15,257 nt of DNA from Collinsella sp. (GCA_018368345.1 JAGZEK010000023.1:1-15257), one strand, 5' to 3'. Numbered from the stretch's first letter, positions 1-6,784 are shown. Notes: a model not told the origin generated them from the sequence alone. Numbers and translations are program-made.

Positions 1-1
1 G

Positions 2-73
2 ACGAAACTGGAGAGGAGGTATTACGAGCTCCTGTGCGAATTGGAGAGAGCGCTCCCGCAAACTGCCTCTTGA
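2..73 (+). CDS. possible C-terminal end of an upstream gene (partial)
   Basis: The second forward frame is open from the window edge to a TGA at 71-73. It reads TKLERRYYELLCELERALP and a few more residues. The heptad-like spacing of Leu/Tyr and the many Glu/Arg residues look like an amphipathic helix at a protein C-terminus. The other two forward frames read less like protein. Only 23 codons are visible, so no family can be named and the call could be chance. A repeat arm begins about 18 bases after the stop. Confidence 0.3.
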   Translation, partial: TKLERRYYELLCELERALPQTAS

Positions 74-90
74 CAACTTATAGGAGCGTC

Positions 91-154
91 GGTTTTATTG
101 AGTATTTGTCGCGGTGTGCTCGGCATATCCAAATAAGTCTACTCACTTGCATCT
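91..154 (+). repeat. dispersed repeat, copy 1 (single arm)
   Basis: These 64 bases match 8127-8190 at 56 of 64 positions with no gaps. Both end in the same block CTACTCACTTGCATCT and share TGTGCTCGGCA in the middle. At the second site the sequence is the right arm of a long inverted repeat; here no left arm is present. The match is much longer than chance allows, so this is an intergenic repeat family. Its function is unknown. Confidence 0.75.
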
Positions 155-259
155 GCCCATCCCCTTTGTGGTGGTTTGGAGCTCTCCTCGGCGGAATGCT
201 AGACTGGCGGCGTATACATTCGCGCCAAAACACGGGTCGCATGCAAGAAAGGAGATGCC

Positions 260-451
260 ATGGCGCCTATCGCACCGCTCAAGATGCTCGTCGCTCCTGC
301 CGCCAAGACCATCGCCCGCCTGAGCGACTCACTCACCTACGAAGATATCCCCTGCGTTGTCGACGAGCGTACGGACAGTTGCCCTTACCTGGGCCACGTC
401 CCCTACTTTGCGCCTAAGCTCGCTTCTGATTCCGAGCACCGCGAACAGTAA
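260..451 (+). CDS. small hypothetical protein, 63 aa
   Basis: This ORF has an ATG at 260 preceded by AAAGGAG at a spacing of about 6 bases, one of the best ribosome binding sites in the window. The product starts MAPIAPLKMLVAPAAKTIAR, a possible short amphipathic helix. It continues with two Cys (residues 32 and 41, in IPCVV and DSCPYLG) and a polar C-terminus. No signal peptide, membrane segment or known domain was recognised. A weak promoter candidate lies at 176-205 (TTGGAG, 18-base spacer, TGC-TAGACT resembling an extended -10). It is convergent with the permease downstream, with a hairpin between the stops. The start signal supports a real gene; the function is unknown. Confidence 0.5.
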   Translation: MAPIAPLKMLVAPAAKTIARLSDSLTYEDIPCVVDERTDSCPYLGHVPYFAPKLASDSEHREQ

Positions 452-465
452 TCCAAGATGCAGCC

Positions 466-488
466 AGCGCCGCACAACTCGCGGCGCT
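466..488. terminator. hairpin between convergent genes
   Basis: AGCGCCGC (466-473) pairs perfectly with GCGGCGCT (481-488) around a 7-base loop. On the plus strand it is followed by ACTGTTTT, a modest T-run. On the minus strand the hairpin contains the permease stop codon and the tail is poor in T. It is a plausible terminator for the plus-strand small gene and weaker for the permease. Confidence 0.5.
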
Positions 489-1896
489 ACTGTTTTGGTG
501 CGAAGCGACCGGTCCCCCTTGCGCCAACGCCGGGATTATCGACACTGCGGCCGCGGCGCGATATGAGGCGCGAAACCTCGCCCAGCAACACGCCGATCAC
601 CACACCCATGAGAATGGGCAACTTTGACATCTCGGCGGGCGAGCCGTTAAGCGGCACGATTGTCGCAACAATCGAAAGCACGAGTTCTACCACCGGCACC
701 GCAAGCGCTACCGCAAGCACCTTGCCCTCGAAGGGCGCGCGGAACACACGTGGGCGGTCGTCGTATTTACGCAGGCGCCAAAACGCCGGGAACATCGGGA
801 TATAGCTCATGAGCAGAAAGACGACGTTCATCGAGAAGAAGACCCAAAAGACGTCGGAACCTTCACCCAGCGGAATCTGAAGTAGCAGCACCAAGCTGGC
901 AAAACAACCGTTAATGAGTGCCGAGCCGTTGGGCATGCCGGTCTTCTTGGACACCAGTGCAAAGGGACGCGGCATGTTGCCATGGCGCGCGGCATAGCTC
1001 GCCACGTTGTTGACGCCAAAGCTCCAACAGATCATGTTGGCAAACAGCGTTACCAAAAAGGCCATGCCCACGATCATTGTCAGCGGGTGGCTGCGCCCCA
1101 CCATGGCGGCAACCGCGTCCACAATGCCCGAATCGAGCGAAAGCTGCTCGGTGGGAACCGCGGCTCCAATACCGATGCCACAGATAATGTAGATCGCCGC
1201 GATGGCAACGCCACCGGCGATAACCGCCTTGGGGATGTCGCGCGATGGGTTCTTCATCGTGCTGGCAAAGGTCGCGACCACCTCAAAGCCCATAAAATTG
1301 AAGAGGATGATCGAAAGATACGTCAGTGAGTTAGTGTCTCCCAGATCGGGGACAAAGGTCTTAAACGACATATCGTTGGCAAAGCCGTTATTGCAGGCAA
1401 ACCAGATGCCGACGATTCCCACCACGGCGGTAATGAGCACCTTGATGACGGCGCCGCCATCCATGACCCAATCGGCCTCGGCCACCGGCTGCATTGCCAT
1501 GACCGTAACGCCCCACACAAAGGCAAGCTCGATGGCAATTCGGACCCCAAGCGAAAATTCGATGCCCCATACCGCATTGATGACACTGGGGAACATGCAG
1601 GCGATACTTGCCACCCACAGTGGAAAGTTGACCCAATAGCACCAGGAGCAGCGGGCGCCCCAACGGTCGCCCAAGCCCAGGCGAACCCAATCGTACAGGC
1701 CGCCCTCGGAATCGAACGCCGTGCCCAGCTCGGCCACCACCAGGCCATAGGGAAGCAAAAACGTAATGATGAGGAAGATCCACCAGAAGAACTGCACGTT
1801 ACCCATGGCAGATGCCGGAGCGGCCGCCTCAATGGTAAAGACAACGCAGATAACCGAGAGGATGACCTCGAACAGGGAGAACTTTTTACCTGCCAC
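487..1896 (-). CDS. APC-family permease, second agmatine/putrescine antiporter paralogue
   Basis: A 469-residue inner-membrane transporter with about 12 hydrophobic segments, the usual size for the amino acid-polyamine-organocation (APC) family. The family mark is in the middle: FNFMGFEVVATFASTMKNP followed by SRDIPKA, matching the GFE-x-KNP-RDIP pattern near TM6. The GTG start at 1896 is chosen because AGGGGGAG lies just upstream and the N-terminus (MAGKKFSLFEVI) aligns with the paralogue at 4015-5454. The two permeases are alike from end to end (FFWWIFLI, LLPYG, VVAELGT, YDWVR, GLGD), so one is a duplicate of the other. This copy lies downstream of agmatine deiminase, where aguC stands in aguBDAC operons. 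Inferred role: agmatine uptake in exchange for putrescine; another amine or amino acid is possible. A hairpin block after aguA may reduce read-through into it. Confidence 0.85.
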   Translation of the reverse strand: MAGKKFSLFEVILSVICVVFTIEAAAPASAMGNVQFFWWIFLIITFLLPYGLVVAELGTAFDSEGGLYDWVRLGLGDRWGARCSWCYWVNFPLWVASIACMFPSVINAVWGIEFSLGVRIAIELAFVWGVTVMAMQPVAEADWVMDGGAVIKVLITAVVGIVGIWFACNNGFANDMSFKTFVPDLGDTNSLTYLSIILFNFMGFEVVATFASTMKNPSRDIPKAVIAGGVAIAAIYIICGIGIGAAVPTEQLSLDSGIVDAVAAMVGRSHPLTMIVGMAFLVTLFANMICWSFGVNNVASYAARHGNMPRPFALVSKKTGMPNGSALINGCFASLVLLLQIPLGEGSDVFWVFFSMNVVFLLMSYIPMFPAFWRLRKYDDRPRVFRAPFEGKVLAVALAVPVVELVLSIVATIVPLNGSPAEMSKLPILMGVVIGVLLGEVSRLISRRGRSVDNPGVGARGTGRFAPKQ

Positions 1897-2068
1897 GACA
1901 CGCTCCCCCTACAGCAAAAAGGATGGCATCTGTACCGAAGGCGCAGCCCAAGGTAGGGTTGCAGGCCGCGTCACCGGTGCAGGTGCCATCCCAAAGAGAA
2001 GAGAGGATGCAATTGTTGGACCAACGCTCGCGGAACAGGCGCGTGTAGATAACGATACGCTGGTACAT
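1886..2068 (-). CDS. possible Cys-containing micro-ORF overlapping the permease start (60 aa)
   Basis: An ATG at 2068 follows GATCGGAG at a 5-6 base spacing. The 60-residue frame ends with a TAA at 1886-1888, overlapping the first 11 bases of the permease gene in another frame. The ribosome binding site of the permease lies inside it, so translational coupling is possible. It carries five Cys (20, 30, 36, 42, 57) and Gly/Ala-rich stretches such as TGDAACNPTLGC. Codon choice (CGC, GGC, GCC, ACC, AAC, ATC) resembles the real genes nearby. No family was recognised. It could be a leader peptide, an independent small protein, or chance coding in a GC-rich spacer. Confidence 0.35.
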   Translation of the reverse strand: MYQRIVIYTRLFRERWSNNCILSSLWDGTCTGDAACNPTLGCAFGTDAILFAVGGACRGR

Positions 2069-2117
2069 AGATACTCCGATCAAAACGGTCGCGCTCGCAA
2101 CCGGAAACTATCAGCAA

Positions 2118-2198
2118 TTGAATACGCGTCTGACCTGGGAAATTCAAGCGAACAATTGGCCTAACCCGCAATAAATCCCAGATCAGACGCGTACTCAA
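2118..2198. repeat. inverted repeat, 23-bp arms
   Basis: Arm 2118-2140 is the reverse complement of 2176-2198 at 21 of 23 positions; the core is TACGCGTCTGA. The 35-base centre is A/T-rich. Neither arm is followed by a clear T-run, so it is not a typical terminator. It lies in the 545-base spacer between aguA and the second antiporter, upstream of the micro-ORF. Confidence 0.7.
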
Positions 2199-2208
2199 TC
2201 AAAGAGGC

Positions 2209-2240
2209 GGGCACTCCGAAGTGGAGGCAACGGAGTGCCC
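2209..2240 (-). other. perfect 10-bp hairpin in the aguA-permease spacer
   Basis: GGGCACTCCG (2209-2218) pairs with CGGAGTGCCC (2231-2240) around a 12-base loop. On the minus strand it directly follows the T-tract of the preceding terminator-like stem and is itself followed by GCCTCTTTG. A related hairpin with the same GGGCAC/GTGCCC ends and the internal GCCTC/TTCGGAG words occurs at 3911-3940, after the first antiporter. Role unknown: mRNA 3'-end protection, attenuation or a repeated module are all possible. Confidence 0.55.
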
Positions 2241-2243
2241 AAA

Positions 2244-2342
2244 GAAAAAACCCAGCCGACCAAGACATCAAGTAGCAGCCCATCAATGCCCCGAGATGGT
2301 CACGGTGCGGTTCACCGACTGTCCGATTGATCGGCTGGGTTT
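2244..2342 (-). terminator. terminator-like structured RNA downstream of aguA
   Basis: On the minus strand AAACCCAGCCGA (2342 to 2331) pairs perfectly with TCGGCTGGGTTT (2259 to 2248), and the tract continues as TTTC. That is a 12-bp stem plus T-tract, as in an intrinsic terminator. The 71-base interior is unusually long and can fold further: UCAAU with AUUGA, CGGUG-AACCG-CACCG, and CAUC with GAUG. A long P1-like stem ending in a T-tract and closing a folded domain is also the shape of a riboswitch expression platform. No known riboswitch class was recognised, so terminator is the safer call. Confidence 0.6.
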
Positions 2343-2429
2343 CTGAGGTGCGGCAGATTCCCGTGAAAGAGGAGCGCCGCGTACTTTGGTACGCAAGCGA
2401 CGAATGAACGGGAAGGTGCCGTGCCTCAG
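2343..2429 (-). other. long imperfect hairpin at the 3' end of aguA
   Basis: Bases 2343-2364 pair with 2408-2429, a 22-position stem with two mismatches and two G-T pairs. It starts 12 bases after the aguA stop. The loop carries a second hairpin, read on the minus strand as GCGTAC-CAAA-GTACGC. No T-run follows immediately, but the terminator stem of 2244-2342 abuts it. A 3'-end stabiliser or part of a tandem termination block is most likely. Confidence 0.6.
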
Positions 2430-2441
2430 GAAGCCAGACAA

Positions 2442-3647
2442 TTACGCGGACGGCTCCTGCTGCGTGATGCAGTGGATGTTGCCGCCGCCGAAGACGACCT
2501 GCTCGGACTGAACGCCGACGCACTTGTAGACGCCCTCGCCCCAGACCTCATCGTAGATCTTCTGGAGCGTGTCGACGGCCAGCTGGTCGTTCTCGTCGCC
2601 GTACTGCGGGACGATAACGCCGTGGTTGGTGACCAGGTAGTTCATGTAGGAGGCGATCAGCGGCTCGTCGGGGACGCGAGGCTCGGCGTTCTCGTCGGCG
2701 TCGATGGTGTCGCAGGAAGCCTGGTCCATGAACAGCGGGTTCACGGGCATGCAGAGCTTGTAGACCTTCATCTTGCGGCCCTTGGCGTCAACGGCGTTGG
2801 AGAGGGTCTCGTAGGCAGCGTGGCACTGCTCGTAGAACGGATACTCGGGATCGTCGGTCCAGATGCAGGCCATGACGCCCGGGGCGATGAACGTGGCGAC
2901 GTCGTCGATGTGGCCGTTGGTCTCCTCGGGGTCGATGCCCTCCTTGACCCAGATGACCTTCTCGACACCCAGGTAATCCTTGAGGTGCTCGTCCATGTAG
3001 GCGCGAAGCTCCTCGCTCCAGGGCTCAAACTTCTTGTGGTACTTGGGCCAGATGGACTCGGGATCCTCTTCCTCCTCGAGCACCGCAGAGCAGGTGCGGC
3101 CCGGGGAAAGCAGGCACTGATCGGTCACGACAAGGGTGCCCTCGCCGTCGACGGTGATGGAGCCGCCCTCGAGGATCATGTCGTCGGGACGATAGCGGCG
3201 GCAGCCGGAGAGCTCAGCCATCTTGAGGGCAATCTGCTCGTCCTTGTCCCACGGGAAATAGAGGCCGTCGACGAGACCGCCGTAGGCGTTGAAGTGCCAG
3301 TGGTTGGCGCGCTTCTCGCCCTTGCCGTTGATGACGTAGGTGGCGGCGGTGTCGCGGAACCAAGCGTCGTCGGTGGTCATCTCGATAACGGTGACGTTCT
3401 CGTCGTTCTCAAAGACGGCCTTGCAGTTGGCATAGTCGACCTGGTTGGCGCACATATAGACCGGGGTGAACTCGGAGATGGCGCGGGCGATGGCGGCATA
3501 CTGCTTCTGGGCCGGCTTGGCGCCGTGGGCCCAGGTGTCGGTGCGGTGGGGCCAGCCCATCCACACGCGATCCTGCGGGGCGAACTCGGCGGGCATGAAG
3601 AAGCCGTCGGCCTTGGGGGTGGACTCGGACTCGGTGATCGTACGCAT
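2442..3647 (-). CDS. aguA: agmatine deiminase (agmatine iminohydrolase)
   Basis: This cytosolic enzyme hydrolyses agmatine to N-carbamoylputrescine and ammonia. The 401-residue product has the guanidine-modifying (pentein) fold signatures: MGWPHRTDTW (29-39), WFRDTA with D99, LEGGSI with E160, NGHIDD with H246, and the C-terminal GGGNIHCITQQEP with the nucleophile C393. The ATG at 3647 is chosen because GGAGGAAATCTT precedes it at good spacing. The frame stays open for 55 codons upstream, but that Arg-rich stretch is not enzyme-like and overlaps a leader of hairpins. An acidic segment at about 184-212 (SAVLEEEEDPESIW onward) looks longer than I expect between the SPGR motif and the GHID region. 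Upstream lies an aguD-like antiporter across a structured 367-base spacer; downstream, a hairpin block and the second antiporter. Confidence 0.95.
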   Translation of the reverse strand: MRTITESESTPKADGFFMPAEFAPQDRVWMGWPHRTDTWAHGAKPAQKQYAAIARAISEFTPVYMCANQVDYANCKAVFENDENVTVIEMTTDDAWFRDTAATYVINGKGEKRANHWHFNAYGGLVDGLYFPWDKDEQIALKMAELSGCRRYRPDDMILEGGSITVDGEGTLVVTDQCLLSPGRTCSAVLEEEEDPESIWPKYHKKFEPWSEELRAYMDEHLKDYLGVEKVIWVKEGIDPEETNGHIDDVATFIAPGVMACIWTDDPEYPFYEQCHAAYETLSNAVDAKGRKMKVYKLCMPVNPLFMDQASCDTIDADENAEPRVPDEPLIASYMNYLVTNHGVIVPQYGDENDQLAVDTLQKIYDEVWGEGVYKCVGVQSEQVVFGGGNIHCITQQEPSA

Positions 3648-4014
3648 AAGATTTCCTCCAAATCGAACGATCGCTTGCTGCGGGCGGGTTACCCGCAGCC
3701 TAAAACCAAGAGATGATAGGCGCCCGTTCCCCGGCAAAGGTCGGGGCGCCCGGTGCCGGTTTTCACGGAATCGCACCGGCAAGCGACGACGTAACCAAGT
3801 GCGCGGAGACAAAACGCACGAAGGATACGGAAGAGAGATTGGGGTGGGCGGTGGTTACCGGAGCTATCGCTCACACCCACCCCGGGGAATGGTTAGCAAA
3901 CCTGTCGCTTGGGCACGCCTCCGAAGAGGCTAGAGTGCCCGGAGTCGGGAACGACAAGCCCGACGAAGCGCACGTTGGTACGCGAGGAGGGTTGGAGCCC
4001 CAGAACCGGGTGCT
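3648..4014 (-). other. highly structured 367-base spacer/leader before aguA
   Basis: No gene was found here. On the minus strand the stretch folds into at least seven separate hairpins. In plus coordinates: 3968-3983 (GCGTAC-CAAC-GTGCGC in RNA sense, one G-U); 3944-3964 (GTCGGG/CCCGAC); 3911-3940 (GGGCAC, bulge, GCCTC-TTCG-GAGGC, GTGCCC); 3841-3883 (GGGGTGGG/CCCACCCC enclosing GAGC-GATA-GCTC); 3755-3780 (GCCGGT/ACCGGC); 3719-3750 (GGCGCCC/GGGCGCC); and 3677-3699 (GCTGCGGG/CCCGCAGC), about 30 bases before the aguA start codon. None is followed by a good T-run, so they are not obvious terminators. A cis-regulatory leader or a processing/stability segment separating aguD and aguA expression is inferred. 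Confidence 0.55.
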
Positions 4015-5454
4015 CTAGTTCTCCTCGGCCTCGGCGGCCTCCTCAGCGAGACGCTGGGCTGCGAGCTCAGGGGTCAGACCCTTGTACTCTTCCTTGCGGC
4101 CCTTGGCGCTGACGACGCGGACGACCTCGCCGATGAGCACGAGCACGATGAAGATGACGATCATCGGGAGCTTGTCGCCAATTTCAGCGGCGGAGAACGG
4201 AACCAGGGTTGCGACGATGGCCAGGACCAGCTCGATGCAGGGGATGGCCAGCATGACCTTCATCATCGCGCCCTTGAACGGGAACGTGAAGATGCGCTCA
4301 CGGTTGGGGTCGTTCTTACGAAGGTTGAGGAACGCCGGGAACATCGGGATGTAGGTGAGCAGCAGGAAGACGACGGAGGTGCCGAAGAGCATCCAGAAGA
4401 CACCGTTGGAGATGGCGTCGATGGGCACCAGCTGCAGGCAGAGAACCAGGGAGGCAACGACAGCGTTGACCAGGTTGGCGCCGTTGGGCATGTCGTCATC
4501 CGAGATCATCGAGGCGAAGACCTTGGGCATGTTGCCGTGCTCAGCAGCATAGCGAGCGACGGAGTTGACGCCGAAGGACCAAGCAGCCATGTTGGCGAAC
4601 AGGGTGATCAGGAAGGCGATGCAGATGACCTTGAAGAGCATGGAGTCGCCCACCATGGTCTGAACTGCGACGATCATGCCGTAGTCGGGGTCGATGGAGT
4701 CGGCCGGCACGGCGGCGCCGATGCCGAAGCCGGCGAACAGGTAGATGACGGCGATAGCCACGCCACCGACGATGATAGCCTTGGGAATATCGCGAGCGGG
4801 ATCGGCCATGTCGTCGGTCATGGTGCAGATGACCTCGAAGCCCATGAAGTTAAAGATGATGATCGACAGGTAGCCGAGAGCGTTGGTGTTGGTGAGCTCG
4901 GGCAGGAAGGTGGCAGCGGACATGTCGTTCGCAAAACCGTTCTCCATGGCATACCAAATGCCCAAAGCGCCAACGATAACGGCGACGGCGACCTTGATGA
5001 TGGCGCCACCGTTAAGGACCCACTCGGAGTCGGCCGCCTTGGAGCGGCCCATGAGGTAGACGATCCACACAAAGGCAAGATCGATACCCATCTTGGCGAT
5101 CAAGTTGAACTCGACGCCAAAGACCATGCCCAAAATGTCGGGGAACATGGTAGCCAGCGAGGCGATCCACAGCGGGTAGTTGACCCAGTAGTAGTACGAG
5201 ATGCGGGCGCCCCATTTGTCGCCCAGACCATCGCGTACCCAGTCGTAAATGCCGCCCTCGCCGTCATAGGTGGTACCGAGCTCGGCGACAACCATGCCGT
5301 AGGGAAGCAGGAAGGTCAGGATCAGGAAGATCCACCAGAAGAACTGCTGGTTGCCAATGGCAGCAGCAGGAGCGGCGGCCTCGCAAACGAAGACGACGCA
5401 GATGATGGTCGAAATGACCGTCAAGAAGGAAAGCTTTTTCTTTCCGTCGCTCAT
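4015..5454 (-). CDS. aguD: APC-family agmatine/putrescine antiporter (AguD-like)
   Basis: A 479-residue inner-membrane protein with about 12 hydrophobic segments and the APC signature FNFMGFEVICTMTDDMADP followed by ARDIPKAI. The ATG at 5454 has AAGGAG about 8 bases upstream. The C-terminus after the last membrane segment is charged and ends in a Glu/Ala-rich tail (LAEEAAEAEEN). It lies between putrescine carbamoyltransferase and agmatine deiminase, the same place as aguD in aguBDAC operons. Agmatine-in, putrescine-out exchange is therefore the best role, keeping the pathway supplied without net energy cost. The paralogue at 487-1896 shares motifs over its whole length. Sequence alone cannot separate agmatine/putrescine from another amine or amino acid pair; the assignment rests on context. 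Confidence 0.87.
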   Translation of the reverse strand: MSDGKKKLSFLTVISTIICVVFVCEAAAPAAAIGNQQFFWWIFLILTFLLPYGMVVAELGTTYDGEGGIYDWVRDGLGDKWGARISYYYWVNYPLWIASLATMFPDILGMVFGVEFNLIAKMGIDLAFVWIVYLMGRSKAADSEWVLNGGAIIKVAVAVIVGALGIWYAMENGFANDMSAATFLPELTNTNALGYLSIIIFNFMGFEVICTMTDDMADPARDIPKAIIVGGVAIAVIYLFAGFGIGAAVPADSIDPDYGMIVAVQTMVGDSMLFKVICIAFLITLFANMAAWSFGVNSVARYAAEHGNMPKVFASMISDDDMPNGANLVNAVVASLVLCLQLVPIDAISNGVFWMLFGTSVVFLLLTYIPMFPAFLNLRKNDPNRERIFTFPFKGAMMKVMLAIPCIELVLAIVATLVPFSAAEIGDKLPMIVIFIVLVLIGEVVRVVSAKGRKEEYKGLTPELAAQRLAEEAAEAEEN

Positions 5455-5485
5455 GATGAGCTCCTTCGCTCAGTCTTGGACAGAT

Positions 5486-5525
5486 CCGAGGCCCTAAGGT
5501 ATTAAGGCAATTGCTTGGGCCTCGG
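5486..5525 (-). other. hairpin in the leader before aguD
   Basis: CCGAGGCCC (5486-5494) pairs perfectly with GGGCCTCGG (5517-5525) around a 22-base A/T-rich loop that contains CAATTG. It lies 31 bases before the aguD start and no T-run follows on the minus strand. It could be a cis-regulatory stem or an intercistronic processing signal. Confidence 0.5.
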
Positions 5526-5528
5526 TGA

Positions 5529-5561
5529 GCGGGCGACAGGAGACGAGCATCCGCCGCCCGC
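5529..5561 (-). terminator. weak hairpin after aguB/ptcA
   Basis: GCGGGCG (5529-5535) pairs with CGCCCGC (5555-5561), a 7-bp stem with a 19-base loop, 26 bases after the aguB stop codon. It is followed on the minus strand by TCACCGAGG rather than a T-run. It may be a weak terminator, or only an intercistronic stem that leaves the operon joined. Confidence 0.3.
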
Positions 5562-5587
5562 AAACGTGCTTTTAGAAGCCTTGAGGC

Positions 5588-6661
5588 TTAGAGCTGCTCG
5601 AGAGCCTCGAGAGCGGCGTGGAGCTCAGCCTTGGCGGAGTACTCGACACCCTCGTCGTTGAGCGGGGTGCGCTTGCCCAGGGCGGCAAGGAGAGCACGGA
5701 TGGAGTGCTTGCGGTTCTCGGCCTCGACCCAGCACAGGGAGCGCTCGGGATCGTCCATGACTTCGTCGACGACCTCCTCGTTGCGGGTGGCCGGCAGGCA
5801 GTGCATGAACTTGGAGTTGGGGCCGGCAAAGTTCATCATGTCCATGGTGACCTGATACTTGGGATAGAACACGTCCATGTAGTTCTCGCCCGAGACCTCC
5901 TCGTCGTACAGGCCATACCACACGTCGGTGTAGATGAAGTCGGCGCCCTTGATGCACTCGATGTCGTCGGAGATGACGATGGAGCCACCGGAGACCTTGC
6001 AGTTCTCCTCGGCGATGGCCATCATCTGCTTGCCGAACTCGGCGCGCTCCTCGACGGTGCCAACGTGCAGGCCGCCGTCGGGGATCTGGTGGCCCTTAGG
6101 TCCAAACTGGACAAACTTCATGCCGACCTTGGAGGCGATGAACATGAGGGAGACGCAGACCTGGGTGGCGTCGCCGATGAAGGCCAGGGTGCAGTCCTCG
6201 ATCTTCTTGCCCTCGGGGAGGTTCTCGAGCATGGTCATGAGGTCGCCCATCTCCTGCGTGGGATGGTTGAACTCGGACATGCCGTTGATGACGGGCACAG
6301 CGGAGCCCTCGGCGAGGCCGACGACGTCCTTGTGACGGTCAACGCGAGCCATCATGATGTCGAGCAGCGAGCCCATAACGCGAGCGGTGTCGCCCAGGGA
6401 CTCGTGACCGCCGAGCTGGATGGTGCCAGGGCCATAGAACTGAGCATGGCCGCCGAGGTCGGTCATAGCGGTCTCGAAGGAAAGACGAGTGCGGGTGGAG
6501 ACCTGCTGGAAGATCATGCCAAGGCTCTTGTTGCGGAGCAGGTGCGGATAATAACCGTCAACCTTGATGGCCTTCTTCATTGCCAGGCCAAGATCCTCAA
6601 TAGCCAGGATCTGCTCTTTGGTGAAGTCGTTGGTGTCGATGAAATCCTTAGGCAGTGCCAT
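5588..6661 (-). CDS. ptcA: putrescine carbamoyltransferase
   Basis: This cytosolic enzyme (also called aguB) phosphorolyses N-carbamoylputrescine to putrescine and carbamoyl phosphate. The 357-residue product has the carbamoyl-phosphate site STRTRLSFE (55-63), HPTQE (133-137) and HCLPATR (287-293). YGPGTIQLGGHESLGDTAR (76-94) and the HCLPATR form fit the putrescine enzyme rather than ornithine carbamoyltransferase. The C-terminal helix after 335, typical of these trimers, is present. The ATG at 6661 follows AAAGGAAATCGAC. The frame is open for 27 codons further upstream, but those residues are not enzyme-like. It is the first gene of the agu cluster and divergent from aguR. No carbamate kinase, which would turn carbamoyl phosphate into ATP, is in the window. 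Confidence 0.95.
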   Translation of the reverse strand: MALPKDFIDTNDFTKEQILAIEDLGLAMKKAIKVDGYYPHLLRNKSLGMIFQQVSTRTRLSFETAMTDLGGHAQFYGPGTIQLGGHESLGDTARVMGSLLDIMMARVDRHKDVVGLAEGSAVPVINGMSEFNHPTQEMGDLMTMLENLPEGKKIEDCTLAFIGDATQVCVSLMFIASKVGMKFVQFGPKGHQIPDGGLHVGTVEERAEFGKQMMAIAEENCKVSGGSIVISDDIECIKGADFIYTDVWYGLYDEEVSGENYMDVFYPKYQVTMDMMNFAGPNSKFMHCLPATRNEEVVDEVMDDPERSLCWVEAENRKHSIRALLAALGKRTPLNDEGVEYSAKAELHAALEALEQL

Positions 6662-6726
6662 GTCGATTTCCTTTCCGCCGGTCTTGCCGACTATTACTAT
6701 GAGGCGCTCGAACATCACGCCTCGTG

Positions 6727-6755
6727 TTGACAAGACCATCATTCACCCGTATGCA
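6727..6755 (+). promoter_or_regulatory. alternative promoter candidate for aguR
   Basis: A perfect -35 TTGACA (6727-6732) is followed after 17 bases by TATGCA (6750-6755), which matches the -10 consensus poorly. It points toward aguR but would give a leader of about 230 bases that crosses the inverted repeats. It is weaker than the promoter inferred inside the palindrome. Confidence 0.25.
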
Positions 6756-6784
6756 ATTTTTACCTAGTTTATTCGGGATTAAAG

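Noticed and set aside
2209..2342. T-box or guanidine riboswitch upstream of the second antiporter
   Set aside because: No T-box sequence (AGGGTGGNACCGCG) and no recognisable guanidine-I, -II or -III core were found; only generic stems and a T-tract.
2421..3716. Long forward frame opposite aguA
   Set aside because: It is the antisense shadow of a GC-rich gene with catalytic motifs on the minus strand. Its low-complexity Val/Gly/Asp/Leu composition is typical of such shadows.
3719..3780. Cobalamin riboswitch (GGTGCGATTCCG-like words on the minus strand)
   Set aside because: The shared words are short, the B12-box and the preceding GGGAA-type element are missing, and the downstream gene has no link to cobalamin.
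3648..3812. In-frame upstream extension of agmatine deiminase by 55 codons
   Set aside because: The strong ribosome binding site GGAGGAAATCTT sits directly before the ATG at 3647. The extension is Arg/Pro-rich and runs through strong hairpins.
4537..6730. Long forward frames opposite the antiporter and putrescine carbamoyltransferase
   Set aside because: Same reason: His/Asp/Gly/Val-rich antisense translations without start signals or motifs, opposite well-identified genes.
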